Shown: positions 24,894 through 39,600, counted from the stretch's first letter. The stretch: 64,000 nt of DNA from Axinella damicornis (GCA_963931865.1 OZ007509.1:14468048-14532047), one strand, 5' to 3'. Notes: generated by a model from the letters alone, not told the origin. Numbers and translations are program-made.

Positions 24894-27362
24894 AAATTTT
24901 AGCCATTTTAGTTGTTTAATGGATTTCCTGACTGCCAACTAATAGTTCTGGTGCAAATATCATGAGAGTATCAACAACCACTTGTCAATGGGAAAAGCCT
25001 CACACATATTTCAGTGCAAACTTACTATGAACAATTGTCTTTATGTGCAAACAGTTCTTACCCCACCCACTAGCTGAATGCGGAACTGCATAACTAGTCA
25101 ATTGTGCTGTTGTACTTAGAATGTAGCTATGTGTATGTGAAACGTTATTGCTATGGGAGTTACGTAACAACATTCTACTAGAAAAGTGTACACGCATGCA
25201 ACTGAATGAAGCTACATGCATAATTATACGTTTAGCAGTGGCATTGACAAACTAGGGTCTGTCAAGCGTACAGGCTCATGCAGGGAAATGAACAGTCAGC
25301 ATACTAGTACTAATACCATCCTGGCAACTAAAAGAAACCGGTTTACAAAGCGAATCTGGCTTGAAACCACTCCCCGTTATTCCCACATGCACATGTCCAG
25401 CCGGAGTAAAGCAGTGCATTGCATCTGTGTGTGTGTGTGTCGGTCTGCAAAAAACTGTTGAAATTTCAATCATATAACCTAGGTTTGATGGTATGTTGTC
25501 TGATGTAAACTTGGTTATCAGTCCTATGTTAATGCATTTGTGTGTCTTTTGGTTGTCACACTCTGCTCTTTAAGTTGGCGTTGTTATTAAGCAAAATTCA
25601 GACATGATCGTTCTGTCTATCTCTGCCCATTGGACCACATGTACAATGTGGAGCCTCAAGAATTTGCTGACGTATATACACAGATATTTCAGCTGACACA
25701 GACGCTGTCGCTGTTCAACAAATGAGCCATCTTACTCAAACAAGTGTGGGGTATGTGACCTCCTAACTGCATATGCAGGTTTACACAGCTGTTTTAAACT
25801 GCTTTGTAAACCAGTTTTATTAAGTGCTACGTGTAAACCGCTTGTGTCTCTTGGGCACCTTATTTTTCTGTGCTGTTCTCCACTGATTGTTTATAGGGCT
25901 CTTCATACAGGTAGCGCAAATAGCTAGCCTCAATCCCAGGCCTTGATATTGCCTCCAGGGTTTGATTGCTTGTAGCAAATACAGAGGGTGATTCTTAGGC
26001 ATGGGAGATCCTGTCATGTGCACAGACACACTGGGAGCCGTGCCTGATGAAGTATCTCAAAGCCCTTTCATGCAATGTCTTTCCAATGGGCTGGAGTTCA
26101 GAGTGTTCGCAAGGCAGCATCAACACTGCTTGTTGTTCAGGATGCGGCATGAGGATGGGTCAACTGAATTATTACGGTCAGGCACTGGCCCTCCTCTGTC
26201 CACCTGACATCATGCACACATGTGACCGGATCTCGCATGCAGGCCTTACGGCCCTCTGTATTTGTGTACTTCATAAGATCAGTAGCCTTGTTACTGCGGT
26301 ATTAATTTTGTAAAACATCAAAAGTTAGCCGTTAACTGTTGATCAAAGCCATCTTATCTTCATTTCTATGGCCCACACCCCTACTGGTAGCATGTTACTA
26401 TGGTATCAGGCACTGTGCAAGTGTTTTAAAATGCTTTTGTTCCATGGACGTAATCACAAATGGCTTAGGTGTGTCCGATTCCCACACATGAAGCACTTAG
26501 GATTCCAGGAGTGGAGAATTACAGTCTCCTAGAAACAACTAATCACTGCAATAGTGTGATCAGCTGGCACACAAGGATCTTCAGTGTTTACAAAGTCTAG
26601 GATTATGTTTGTACATCTCATTCCTCACTATCATCCGTTGGAATAATATTGACTTTAGAGTGGTTCCTAGGCCCAGCCCAAGTGCACACGTCTTGTAGCA
26701 AGGAGCACTATACTGGGTATCATGAATGAGTTTGGGGATGGATGCTATAAATCAAGACCACCTGTTGGTATTCAAACCCAAAACTTTGTGTTCTTTGAGA
26801 ACAAGGAGGGTATGGGAATGCTATTAGAAACATGTAATCTGATGCTATAGCATTGTGGGTGAGCCTTGGTGAGCTGCATATACAGTCTTGCATGGGCATA
26901 CCTTTTAGTTAGCTGTAGCTGTATATGTGCAAAGAGCTGGTTGTTCTGAAGGATCGGAGATGTGTCTGATTTATCTTCGCTTTGTGAACTAGAGGCATCT
27001 GCCTAGCCTTTTGGTTGACTGGGAGGAGGTATCTATTGCATGGTTGCCTGGGTCCATGATGGAGGTTTCTATTGGTTGCCTGGGTCGATCTAGGTGGAGG
27101 AATGCTATCGGAAGCATGCAAAGAGTAGCTACTGCAGAAAAACAATTGTTGCTGTACATTACCGTATGGTGGGTTTCTTTCACTATACTGGATGTGAATT
27201 TTGCAAATGTTTGATCCGTGAAAATCACATGTTGAGTACTGATGATGGCCTTGTTCGCTTATTTCGAGTGCACTGATTCCGTTTCATCAAGCCGGATGGT
27301 CCACTATCGACAGCTGTACCTGTTCTCGACCATCATGTCTGCCAACAAGGAGATGAAATAGG

Positions 27363-27512
27363 TACCAGCACGGCAGGTAGGACAAACCCAGCTAGTACAC
27401 AAGCAGGTGACTATGCCTACTTCACTCCCAAACAGAAGGCGCAGATAGCAAAACGATCTGCCAAACAAGGTGTGACAGCTACTGTTTGCCTATCTCAGGT
27501 CACAGTCATCTG
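27363..27512 (+). pseudogene. Possible transposon-derived helix-turn-helix fragment
   Basis: One frame reads NPASTQAGDYAYFTPKQKAQ then IAKRSAKQGVTATV. It resembles the short N-terminal helix-turn-helix found in DNA-transposon-derived animal proteins. It is isolated, with no adjoining exon found, so probably a relic. Confidence 0.25.
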
Positions 27513-30500
27513 ATGCTGCATTAGTGGGTGTGGTGAACTGGGTTACCGCAAATCCGCGAAAGTTCTCTCCACCAAAATCTATTTTCAAGCAATTCGAAAA
27601 AGTTTCTCCCACAAAAGAAACCCATCTGCACGAACGAGGCTACCATGATAGTGTCATTTACATAGGATGCATACTGAATTGTATTGCTTATCATGACCTC
27701 CTCTCTTCTTGTTATCACAGCTACAATGCCAGGTGTTCATTTCGCCTCTGCTATGAATGTTGTATAGCTACGTAAAAGCCATTCTTTTGATAGCTTAGCA
27801 AAGTACATGTAATTCTATAGCAGGCTGCACACATAACTGTATTATGTACTACGTAAGCATGTTTGTTTTCCTGAAAGCTGAGATGCTATTGGATTAGTGT
27901 CATGGTAACATCACTTTGTAAAAACAGTACAGGTACGTAGGTCATACAAGAGAATGCCAAATGTGCAACGTTTTGGCTTCAGAAGAGTCTCGTTTTACAG
28001 GGGTAGCTATCATACAGCTGCGTGCAGAGGAGGATGAAAGCAGGCAATTAGACCATCGTAGTAAACACTGCACACAGTTGCTAGTACACTTTTTAACTGT
28101 TGGTTTGTGTGTAAGCTACCTCCGTGGATATATAGCTACGTATCAATACAGATGGCCAACGGTAGCTAGCACCTTTCAGTGTGCAAAGTCCGACTGTGTT
28201 GCTTGCCTCTCAAAGTCACACAAGGACTCCAGGCACTGCCTCTACTTATATGTACAACTCATGATCAAGTAGTAACAGAGGTCTCTTGTGCATGCAAAAA
28301 ACTGTACTAAATTGCCAGTTTCCAACCTAGCCTCTTACCATCTCAGGCCTATGCAAAAAATCAGAAAAGGGCCTGGTCACACATTGAACGCTTTCCTGCA
28401 CGCAGCATATTATTCTATTGCCAAGTATGACTGGACCGGCCCTTTTTTTTGCCTACTTCCAGTCCAGCTGTGATAAACTCAGGCATGTTTACTACTGTGA
28501 GGTACTACAAAGTTATCTTTGCAAATGCGTCAGCAGACAATTGCAAAAACATGTCACAATGAATTTGGTTTGGAAAGGCTATCTATCTACATAAGGGGTT
28601 GACTCACACCCAATCAAACCTCACACTCTAGTAAGGGTGTAGACACACCCTAATAGGATTGTATTGAGATAACAGAAATGCATGAGGAACTATCGAAAAG
28701 TAAACTTCACCCAAAAAGTGGTGTAATACTTTCATAAGGGTCTTGCGGTAAATATAGGTCATAGCATAAGTTACACAGATCGCCTATAACCTCACCTGCA
28801 GTAGCTAAGTGCATATTCGTTGTCCAGACGATCTCCTTCCGATATAGTTTCTCGCTTGTGTAGTTGTGTTTGCATATGAGCACAACCATCCCTGTGTGCA
28901 TGGCCATTGGTTGGTTGCAACATGTCACAACAGGAGATGTACACTCTTGTCCAAAGGTGCATCAGTGAAGCCAGAGAAGTGGACAGGAAGCACATGGTCT
29001 TCCCGTGCTCCAGTAGTCCATACTACCACATCCTGATACCACATCCTGCAATCCAAGCATCTGCTGAGCTCTGTGACTGCTCTAGTCCAGCTGGACCTCT
29101 AGCATGACTGTCAAACGATGGCAACAACCATGCATTTAATAGAGCACAGTCTCAACAATGCTTGCTACAAGTGGAAGAGTAAACAGACATCATGTATCCT
29201 GTAAATGAACACAACATTTCAGTGCACTCTTTAAGCCTGGCCAACCAGATGTCTATTCTCAGTTAGCAAAACTTTAATACTGACACAAACAATAATTTTG
29301 CATATATCTAGCTTTTGTATGCTTACTAGCAATAATTACAGTCAAGTATACAGACAGTAGCTATTGTCATTTATGTTCTCACCAACTCTTTCCACCATGC
29401 TACACCAAAAGCAGCATCTGAACAGCTCCTGGAGTCCCTTTCTGCAAATCTACAGCTGCTGTAAATAATATATACCAACCACAACAATAGTGGCATGTGC
29501 TTGTCAGCATGTTTTACCCAGCAGGGGATTTTGTGCCTTTGTAATGTATGTACAGCAAGACCGCTGAATGGGGTGATTTCCCGTGGAAAGTCCCTCGGTA
29601 AAATTGCATGCCAAGAACAGAGGGAGAAGCCAAGACGTTTTTAGGGACTTTTTCAATAGGTCAGCTGGCACTTTAGCAGCCGGGAAAATCCCTGAAGCCT
29701 TGCTCATGTACCAGATGCGCATGCGCACTTGCATTGAGGGCGTGGCCGGACGTCTATGACGCGTCGACGTCTACGGAAATTGCTTCCGGTAAAATACGAA
29801 CTTTGGTTTATGTTGCAAAGGTCGAGACCGCGCGCAAGGGGCCTACATACACACATCACACTGATGTTGTGATACAGACTGTCAAGTCAGACTGCAAATC
29901 GCACGCCGGCTCAGCCAAGATACTAGGTTAGCATTGTCAGATGGTGAGTGGGGGAGGAGTGATGGGCTTTAATTAGTGTTCATCCAGCCAGGTCTTCCCA
30001 CCAACAAATTGTTGTCCTCCCTAAGTAGCTCTATTATAGAGCTATAAGGGAGGACAACATGGAGGAGATTTCTGAACACAGCCATATCTTAAGTCACTGG
30101 ACTTGCTTGTAGACTGAATTGCTTGTGACTGGACTCACCCCACTGCCTCTGAAGACAGGAGCTTTAATTCCTGGGCCACAGAGTATGCATGTGAAGCCAG
30201 TGACTCTGGATGGTGCAAGTTCTCAGCCTGGTGCGTTCTAGCTAAATGCACATAGTTCTGATCATTCTTCATGTGTGTGGGCGATGTTCCTATGCAGCCT
30301 GCCACCTGCATGGCTCTTGCAAGGCTGTAGCCTGGAAGGTTTAGCAGCATTTCTGTTCATTTTGGCATTCAGAGGCAGTTTTGGGTGCATGAGTCCAGTA
30401 CTCCGGTCCTGCTCATGACCTGACCCAGCGGTTAGACACCGCCTCCGGACACTGCTCTATCTTAGCCTTTTGAAGCTGAAGGAGCAACTTTTGGAGCAGT

Positions 30501-32179
30501 GTATTGAGGATCATGTGATCAGACTTCTGTCGCTGGTGTACAGGTTGAAGGGAGACTTAGTATGCTGCATATCCCCCGAAACCAAAAATATGACCAAATC
30601 AAGAGCTTAATGCATTCCAATGATCAGGACATTGGGCCAGGAAAGGGGGAGGAGCACCCCGGTCCCCCCCCCCCCCCCCCCCCTTGTGAGAATCACTGCT
30701 ACATGATGTGTACACTGTGTGCAAATTCACTTCAATCCTGATGGCAAATGAACCTAGTATGGGGATTTCTGTTGACCCTTGTATCCAAGTGGGTGGGGCT
30801 AACTAACCTTTACTACATGTATGTAGATGGCAAAAAGCTTCCATTTTATGATTAAACAACACTATTGCAATGATGTCACACCTTTATTCCAATCAGTGTT
30901 TCTATTACCATCACACGGTAAAAGTGCTCAGCTGGGTACCTCTAGTTGAAGTTCGGATGACTTGATAGTTTATAAGTAGGAGGTCACTGTTCTTGAGCTG
31001 CCTACAAAACAACTGTTTATCTATTTCAAACTGAATTGGTCGTTATGGGGTTACAGGAAAGCGTACATTAGATGTAGACCATTGACTGTTGTTGCATCAA
31101 TGCAGCCATTGTGGCTCTACTCGTTTGGGCCCTTCATGGTTGTTCTGGGACAGTAGTTTATTGTGTGTGACAAGCAAGACAGCTGTGTGCATAGTGGGGT
31201 CATTGTCAGTGACTCTATAACAGTTTCAAAATAAGCCAGAATGATTTATCAAGTAAATCACCTCCCGAAAGTTCAATTGAAAGCTCCACTCTCTCCATAC
31301 AAAACAGCCTGGGTCAGTTTCAACCCTGATTTATACTGTGCATCAGCAGGCACCGCTCTGGTGGATGGAACTCGTACTCAGCTGGGCATTGTGACTGTGC
31401 TGCCGGGATGGTGTGCTGTGCATTCCATACATCAATACTGCCTTGATGGAGTGGAACAGTTTATCATCATCCATATCCTCCCTTTTCCCTAGATTGATTG
31501 CATACCTGAAAGCTTAAGCACTCCAACCTTGTTCCGGGGTCTCCCTACTCCTTCAACCCCCTCCATTGTTGACACATGCGCTCTATTGGGAGTTGAAGGT
31601 ACATGTAGGAGTTCATAATGTACAGCTATTGTCATTCGTTTGTTTGCATGCTGTACATTGTACTGTAGCATGAAAGTTGAGCCAGGGGAATTGGGATTCA
31701 AGAAGGAGCAAATGTAGTTTTACATGACCAGACCCCTTTCCAAACGGAGGATAGGGGTCTGGGACGTAGCCATAGAGCAATTTGTCACCCGCGCTGTGGA
31801 GTATGTACCAATCATAGTGCAGTGTTCAGTCACATGCTACCTGAAGTATGTGATTAACGAGAAGATTGAAATTTGAACCTTGAAGTGAGAAAAGTGAACT
31901 CAGCGAGAAACATTTTGGAACATATAGTAGGTATTGAAAGCGTGAGTGCAGCAAGTTCACAAGTCTAACATCATATCTGAATTCCTGCTTGGCAAGTTGC
32001 TCTATGGCCTTGTCCCAGACCCCCTTTTCCTTCTGGATCTGTCCTGTGAGACCTGATAAAATGCTATAATTATTGTTCTGAAGGTTCCTTCAACTCCTGA
32101 ATGACGTTGATTAGTCATGTGGTGAGGAACAGAATCAAAATATTGCTACATGTGTGGGGTGAATGCTATTATAGTGTGT

Positions 32180-32310
32180 AGTATTCTGAAGGGCAACCAC
32201 ACTCCTGGTAGCGTGAGCTAGGTATCGCAGCTCATTCCAGTTAACGCGCATGTCCCATGAGGACCATTCTCGAGCACTCAGTCGATCGAGTCAGCAATGG
32301 CGGCCAAAGG
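32180..32310 (+). repeat. Dispersed repeat, shorter copy, ending in an ATGGCGGC start-like motif
   Basis: Shares CACTCCTGGTAG, TCGCAGCTCATTCCA, TTAACG and CGATCGAG..AGCAATGGCGGC in the same order with 58849-59165. Probably the 5' end of a transposon family. Confidence 0.6.
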
Positions 32311-32649
32311 GAAGACAAGAAATTGTTTTGTTTCTGCACATACACAATGCTATTAAGGTGTGTACTGTGTAGATTGTGATTGTGAGGAGGTTAACGAGGA
32401 GATAACTGATGAGAGTGCAACAATTTAGGAATGGGATGGAACTGAGAATGGGTATCGGCAATTCTTTGCTTTTTCAAGAGGTGGAGTTTTACATCCCATC
32501 ACCAATTAATTCAACTCCTGTTTTCGTTATTTGAAGTGGTATTCTACATTTGTACATGTATCTGTAGTGTGCAGTACACTAGGACAAACTATCTGTTCAC
32601 GAGACTAGGAATTGATCAATCACTAATTAACCTTTGCCCTCTCCTGCAG

Positions 32650-33524
32650 AACCAGCGTGCTGCTATGAGCCATCATCCTCCAAGTGATAGCGACTCCACA
32701 ACTAGTTACGAAAAAGCAGTTCTTTCCTCGGATGCCCATTGGGAGTGGCATACAGCGGAGCAAGATGGCATGGAAAGGGGGAAGGTAACCACCAAAGAGC
32801 ACGTGATGCCCAAACACGTCAGCTCCCCTGTGACTCGCCTCCCTTCTACGTCTACTTTCACCACTACAACATACTACAGAGCACCTAGACTGCCGTCCGG
32901 GGAGCCAATGAGCCCAACACAGAAGCTGCAATCGGCTGGAGGTGTAGACGTAGTGACATCAAGCCCCACAAACGTCCGTGTCGGTTTCTTCACCACCGCG
33001 TCGATTGAAGCCACTAATCCTTCTGAACTGCCTGGCAGTCGGACAGACGGTAAGGTCATCACAACACCTCCCCACCCCTCCGCAAAAACCAGTTCTTCTT
33101 CTACGACCCCAAGTTCAAACGTCCCCTCAGCCCCTGCGTCTCTCCAGAGAGTAGAATCGATTGAGGATGCCGGCAAAAACAGGGAGAATTACGCTCCCCA
33201 GTTGGTGATGAGAGAATTGAACTTTGAGGATGGTGATGAAGGTGGAGAAATGGGACCGAACACTTTCTGTTTAGATTTTGCCTCGCTGATGAGTTCACAG
33301 TCAGACGACAAGCTACTCGCCTCAAGTGGAGAGGGTTCGGACAAGGAAATTTCATTCAGAGCATACCAGAGGAAGCCGTCTGTCAACCCCTCTGAATTCT
33401 CCACCATCAGTGTAAGCACTGCTGTAAGAGTATAGTATCCAGTGTTTCCCAAGCAGGAAAGGAGGGAAGGAAGAACCAAATGTATGACTACAGTGTACAT
33501 AAAAAGAAATTTGGTTGGGAAGGG

Positions 33525-33582
<58 letters not shown>

Positions 33583-35807
33583 TCCTGTAGTACCTTGTAG
33601 CAACCCTCTCCAAAGGGGAGGGGGCCCAAAAAATACTACCACATTAATAGACCTTATTCAGTTAAAATGAACTTCCAGGTTTTTGACAACGACAACCCAT
33701 TGGTCACCTTGCAGATACAAGGGGTTATCATTGTCATAGCAGAAAAAAAACTGGAATTCTATTTTAGATAGGGCACCCTATGGTACCCTCCTTTGGGAGG
33801 AAACACCGCTTGTGTCCTGGTCATTGAGAGTCTTCCATTCACCCTGGCTTTGTGTACAAGTAGAGACACATTTCTGTCAACATGTGGTTGCTACGGCAAC
33901 TCTCCATACATGTACATACATATGCTACATGAGGCTTCACCCAGCATCTGACTTGATACATTCGGAATGCTGCTGCAGATGGAAGGATTAGAATACTTAC
34001 CTGCAGCAATGTGAATGACACTCTTGATGGCCTAGCTTGCAACCAGCACTCCACTATTGACATTCAAATGCCTGCTACACACTTTAAATCCTGGTGCTGA
34101 GAGCAATGCTACCCAAGGTTACTGCTGCATGTGAGATTCCTGCAAAAGCCTTATAACATTTACAGGCAGTGGCCCTTGTGGGCCAGCTATATGGTTTACC
34201 AACATACCTATATACATGTACATGTACAAAGGTTACCAGTGATGTCACTGTGAAGTCAGAGTGCAGCAGTTTCCTGTGCACAGCACATGGGTGCTCATGT
34301 TTGCAAAATATCCAAAGGCTTGCCTCTCCTCCCTCCTCTCTCCCTCCTACTTCCTCCTCCTCCCTCCTTCCTCCTNNNNNNNNNNNNNNNNNNNNNNNNN
34401 NNNNNNNNNNNNNNNNNNNNNNNNNNNNNNNNNNNNNNNNNNNNNNNNNNNNNNNNNNNNNNNNNNNNNNNNNNNNNNNNNNNNNNNNNNNNNNNNNNNN
34501 NNNNNNNNNNNNNNNNNNNNNNNNNNNNNNNNNNNNNNNNNNNNNNNNNNNNNNNNNNNNNNNNNNNNNNNNNNNAATGCCACCCTCGAATAAACGCGAG
34601 TTGTTGTTTTGTGTGTTTCTTGGCCGAATTTTGTAAGAGCCACACCTTCGCACCAGCATGTTGACGTAATTCGACGGAGAGCTAGCTAGGGATGCGATGT
34701 ACATGGTGCGGTCATACTGCCCAGAGTATGAAACTCCGCCCTCTAATACAGTGTACATGTAGTCGCCGCACCAAACTGAACAACAAATGCCACGGCGTCT
34801 ATTTGTGGAGATACGGGTATACTTAGGATATACTAGCTCAATGAGCAGTATACTCAGGATATACTACATGTAAGTAGTATACTCAGGATACACTAACCTA
34901 ATGAGCATTAGAGTATAGTTGTACAAATTCCACCAATCAGATTGCTCACTGCGAGGTATCTAAATCCCATAGTGTACCTCGTACGGGGTTTCACTATTGA
35001 GCCCACAAGGTACTGTACCTGTAAAAGTTATTGTTTACTGCCAACTTGAAATCCATGGCAACTAACAGGCTACTGTATTATACAGCTGCTTTAGAATTAA
35101 CAGGCTACTGTATTATACAGCTGCTTTAGAATTACAGGCAGTGCACGTATCTGTGTACTCAGTCTCTAGCTCTGTGTACGGAAGTGCAACGGCTACATCA
35201 AGCACTCGAAGGAAGAGCTATATAAGCGGGCGGTCACGGGTGGGGTGGAGCCAAGTTGAGGGGCGGAGCCATGTGACTGCTCAATCGTGCGCGCAAGTCA
35301 CTTGAGTGCCTCGTGTGTCAGCGGCCTTGTCGTATCGTACTCGTAAGCCAGTCTGTTATTTCGTCGAAAAGGACCTCCGACTCGTAGGTTACTTTATTGA
35401 CAACTGAAGCGCTAGCGTAATTACCGTTGCTATACTCTAAATCGGTTAGACACTGAGACCAATGGGATCTATGCGATTTAGAAACCCTCGGGCCCTTAGT
35501 AGCGCCCTCGCTGCGCTCTGGACGCTACAGCCCAGGGCCCTCGGGTTTCTAAATCGCGTAGATCCCTTGGTCTCAGTGTCTAACTTATATTTATACTGAG
35601 TGAGTAAGAAGCTTCCTGGGAGCAAGTCTAGACTTGGGCCAACGTCATGCCCATGGAATGTGATTCTTTGCAGGTTGGTATGGATGAGTTGGAGAACCAG
35701 ACTATTCAGATGTGGAGGGACTCGGAGAAGGTGTTCACCAGTCTCAAGTCCACCCTCGTGCAGATTGACCTTATGCAGAGGTGAGTGAGTGAGTGTGTGT
35801 GTGTGTC

Positions 35808-35894
<87 letters not shown>

Positions 35895-35934
35895 TGTGCG
35901 TATGCATGTGTATGTGTGTGCGTATGCATTGTAT

Positions 35935-35966
<32 letters not shown>

Positions 35967-36019
35967 ATGCATGTGTATGTGTGTGCGTATGCATTGTATG
36001 TGTGTGTGTGTGTGTGTGC

Positions 36020-36088
<69 letters not shown>

Positions 36089-36381
36089 GCTGTGTTACAT
36101 GTTCATATGAATGAGTGTTGTACTAGCGTAACCATGCCATTGTCGATTTGCGACCCAGCGTACATGTATGACAAGTTTTGGTGCTGGCTTGTTATTGTTG
36201 TTCGACACCAGATGGAACCTAACAAGTTACGCTAGTTAGACACTCCTTCACTGTGCTTACTGGCTCTTGGTATTGTTCCTAATCCTACCTTCCCTTGTGC
36301 ACACATGTACTTGCACATGTACATGCACACATGCATATGCACACATACACATACACACACACATACTCACGCACGCACACA

Positions 36382-36420
<39 letters not shown>

Positions 36421-36585
36421 ACACACATACACACACATGCACACACGCACACACGCGCACACACGCACGCACACGCACACACACACACACACACACATAC
36501 ACACATACACACGCACACACACACAAACACACACAAACACACACACATACACACACACAACACACACACACACACACACATACAC

Positions 36586-36650
<65 letters not shown>

Positions 36651-39600
36651 CACACAAACACACACACGCATACACACACACACACACACACTCCTGTAGC
36701 CTTTATGATGCAGTGAAGAAGCTGGTGGAGTACAAGATCCACCGTCTGCCAGTGATCGACGTAAAGACGGGCAATGCTCTCTACATCCTCACACACAAGA
36801 GGCTGCTTCACTTCCTGTACCACCACGTGAGTCGGTTGCCAGCAATGTCACTCATGCGAAACGACTTGCCATGTCCGGGTAACATATCCGACCAGTTCCT
36901 GTATGACTAGAGTTATGCGTTGGGTTACTGTGAGGGGTCATAGGTAGAGATTACATGCCATTTTGGATGGACGTGTGGAGGAGTGGCACATTCCTGACAA
37001 GGCGGTCTTTCGCCCACATGTAAGTGTGTGTACAGTGGATCACAACCACATGCAAGTAGGCGGGATAGGATAAAATTACGCAATTTCATTTTGTTTCCCA
37101 TATATATAGGGAAGGTTTTGCGTAGGGGTACGCAAAATTGTTCCTATATATACAGGAGAGGTTTTGTGTGGGGGTACGCAAAATCTTCCCCATATATAGA
37201 GGAGAGGTTTTGCGTGGGAGTACGCAAAACCTCTCCTTCAACTGATTTCACACTATATGGCCTCACTTTTTTCACCACACACTAAATTCTGTGTCTGCCT
37301 GAGGCTCCAACATATAGTGCCAGCAAAGTTCCACACTGTGCGCAGTGCCTACACGTGTGCACGCGCCTCAAATCAGTAGCTAGCTATTTAGTCTGGGGAC
37401 GAGACTGCAGAAACCGCCCCCACGCAATTAAAGTGTGACAGATATATAATTATCAGAGAACGTGGTAGCGTTCTCTATTTAGGGATGGCCAAAGAAATTT
37501 CGAAATACCATACTGATGCACCAGCAGGAAAACGGCCAAAGAAGCTACTACCCCCCAAACCAAGCATGCAGACAGAATGATACTGCCTAGCAGTTCACAA
37601 AAACACTAGCAAACGTACCTGAGAGTACGCGGGAGTCGAGAAATAAGTCGCCGGAAAATTCCGATTTCGTCATCTTCTTTCTTTTTTCTTTCTTCTTCTT
37701 CTTCTTCTTCTTCTTCTTCTTCTTCTTTCTCATTGACTAGCATAGCTGGACAACAAAAGCATTTCCTGAGCTAGTTCACTCACAGTACATTAACCAGCCT
37801 CAGTCCCATCCCATTCCTAAATTCTACATTTTTCAATGGGAAGGGACTGAGCCTGGTTAATGGCATTCTCCTTGTTTCTTAGCTTTTTCGAGAGGTTGAC
37901 TAATTCCGAATGTGACAGGCCATCACTAAATCCTTTTTATTTTTTGGGTGAAAATTTTTTGCCTCTAGTTTATATATACAGATGCGACGTGACTACGCTG
38001 CACGATTAGTTGCCTCGTGCTAAGGCGCTCGGCAATTAAAGGTGCCCCATCTGCATACAGAACTAGGCTGGGAGAAATTTTGCGTACCCCCACGCAAAAC
38101 CTCTCCTGTATATATGGGAAAGGTTTTGCGTACCCCCACACAAAATCTCTCCTGTATATACTCTACACATGCTGTTATATAAGGGAAGATTTTGCGTACC
38201 CCCACGCAAAACCTCTCTGCGTACCCCCACGCAAAATCTCTCCTATATATATAGGAAAGGATTTTGCGTACCCCCACGCAAGCTGAAACTCAGGCTTTCC
38301 CATACATATAGGAACAATTTTGCGTACCCCTACGCAAAATCTTCCCTATATATATGGGAATAAGTTTCAAAATAGTGTTAAATTGTACCCATCCCAAGTA
38401 GGCATTCGGCAGTGACAGAGTGGTCAGCTTTATTGTTCAGAATGCTGCCACAGCTGTGTGCCACTTCTCCACACATTCATCTGATTTCTCAAGGTTACAT
38501 CACTGCATGTGGCGAGTTTTACCAAACTTTCCCTGAGTGTACTGCAAGCAATAATTAATACTAGGGTGAAAATGCCTTGGTATAGTGTAGGTAGCTAACA
38601 AAGGGAGGATTGCTGTCAAATCTGACTAACTTTATTCTTTGAGTGTTGGTTAGTCTGCTAGTCTCTGTGATGTGAACATTATTGTTTGCTTGCAGTTGCT
38701 GGAGGAGCAGCAGCCGTCGTACATGCACAAGCCCCTCAAAGACCTCGGCATTGGAACATACAACAACATTGCCACTGTGAGTGCTCAGCACCTGTTATGG
38801 CTCTGCTGCTCTGTACTTTGACCATTCTTCTCTCTTCTTCATTCTATTCCTCCTTTTCCGCCTCTCCTCCCATCCCTTTCCTCCCCCTCCTCACTCTCCT
38901 CCCTCCTCTCACCCCCCTCCTCTTATTCCTCCCCTATCTCTCACTCCCCTCCCTTCTCCCCCCTCCTCCTCGTCTTCCTCCCTCATCTCATTTCCTTCCT
39001 CTTATTCCTCTCACTCCCCTCCTCCCCCTCCTCTCTCTTCTCCTTCCCCTCCTCTTATTCCTCTCACTCTCTTCCCTCCTCCCCCTCCCCTACTCCCTCT
39101 CTCCTCCTCCTCCCCCATCTCCCTCCTCTCATTCCTCTCCTCTTACTCCTCCCCTTCCCCTCACTTCCCTCCTTCCTCCCCCTCCACTCCCCTCATCCCC
39201 CTCCCCCTCCACTCCCCTCATCCCCCTCCCCTCCCCCCCCCCCCCCCCCCCCCCTCTCTCTCTTCCCCCTCCCCCTCCCCCTCCCCCTCTCCCTCTCCCT
39301 CTCCCTCTCCCTCTCCCTCTCCCTCTTCTCTTATTCCTCCATAGGCATCCCCAGACACACCAATCATTGTTGCTCTAAACATCTTCCACGAGAGGAGGGT
39401 GTCTGCGCTACCGATTGTGAACTCTTCAGGTACATTGTGAGGATAGTACATCTATATAGGGGTACCAGTATCATCAGTGTACTGTGGGTTGTCTATAACC
39501 TCATTTCAACACCCAAGTACATGTACTGCAGTGTAGTTACACAACAACAGTAGCAGCTACGATCCTAATCTAACAGTCACGGAGAATTCTTACTCAATTT

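Larger units (their letters stand above)
24894..32649. other. Long gene-poor stretch before the AMPK gamma gene
   Basis: About 7.7 kb without a gene I can support. Items seen: a possible transposon-derived helix-turn-helix fragment at about 27363-27500 (YFTPKQKAQIAKRSAKQG), a hairpin at 30005-30065 (TTGTCCTCCCT/AGGGAGGACAA), a poly-C run at 30665-30683, a hairpin at 31727-31775 (CCAGACCCC/GGGGTCTGG) and a dispersed repeat at 32180-32310. Several 60-80-codon frames (for example 28907-29107 plus, 31241-31492 plus) show no recognisable domain. Confidence 0.5.
33412..35673. other. AMPK gamma intronic region with assembly gap
   Basis: Contains poly-G (33527-33580), the N gap (34376-34575), a 36-bp tandem pair near 35065-35135 (CAGGCTACTGTATTATACAG) and a 138-bp palindromic element (35446-35583). 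No CBS1-coding exon is visible in the assembled parts. Confidence 0.7.

Noticed and set aside
33839..34063. Minus-strand frame with a GTAAGT donor ([17 protein letters not shown])
   Set aside because: Isolated, no acceptor partner and no domain; antisense within the AMPK gamma intron.
35785..36826. Long Cys-Val and Thr-His frames
   Set aside because: Pure translations of GT/CA dinucleotide tracts. The same applies to frames at 10581-11210, 13337-13815 and 36257-36910 outside the true exons.
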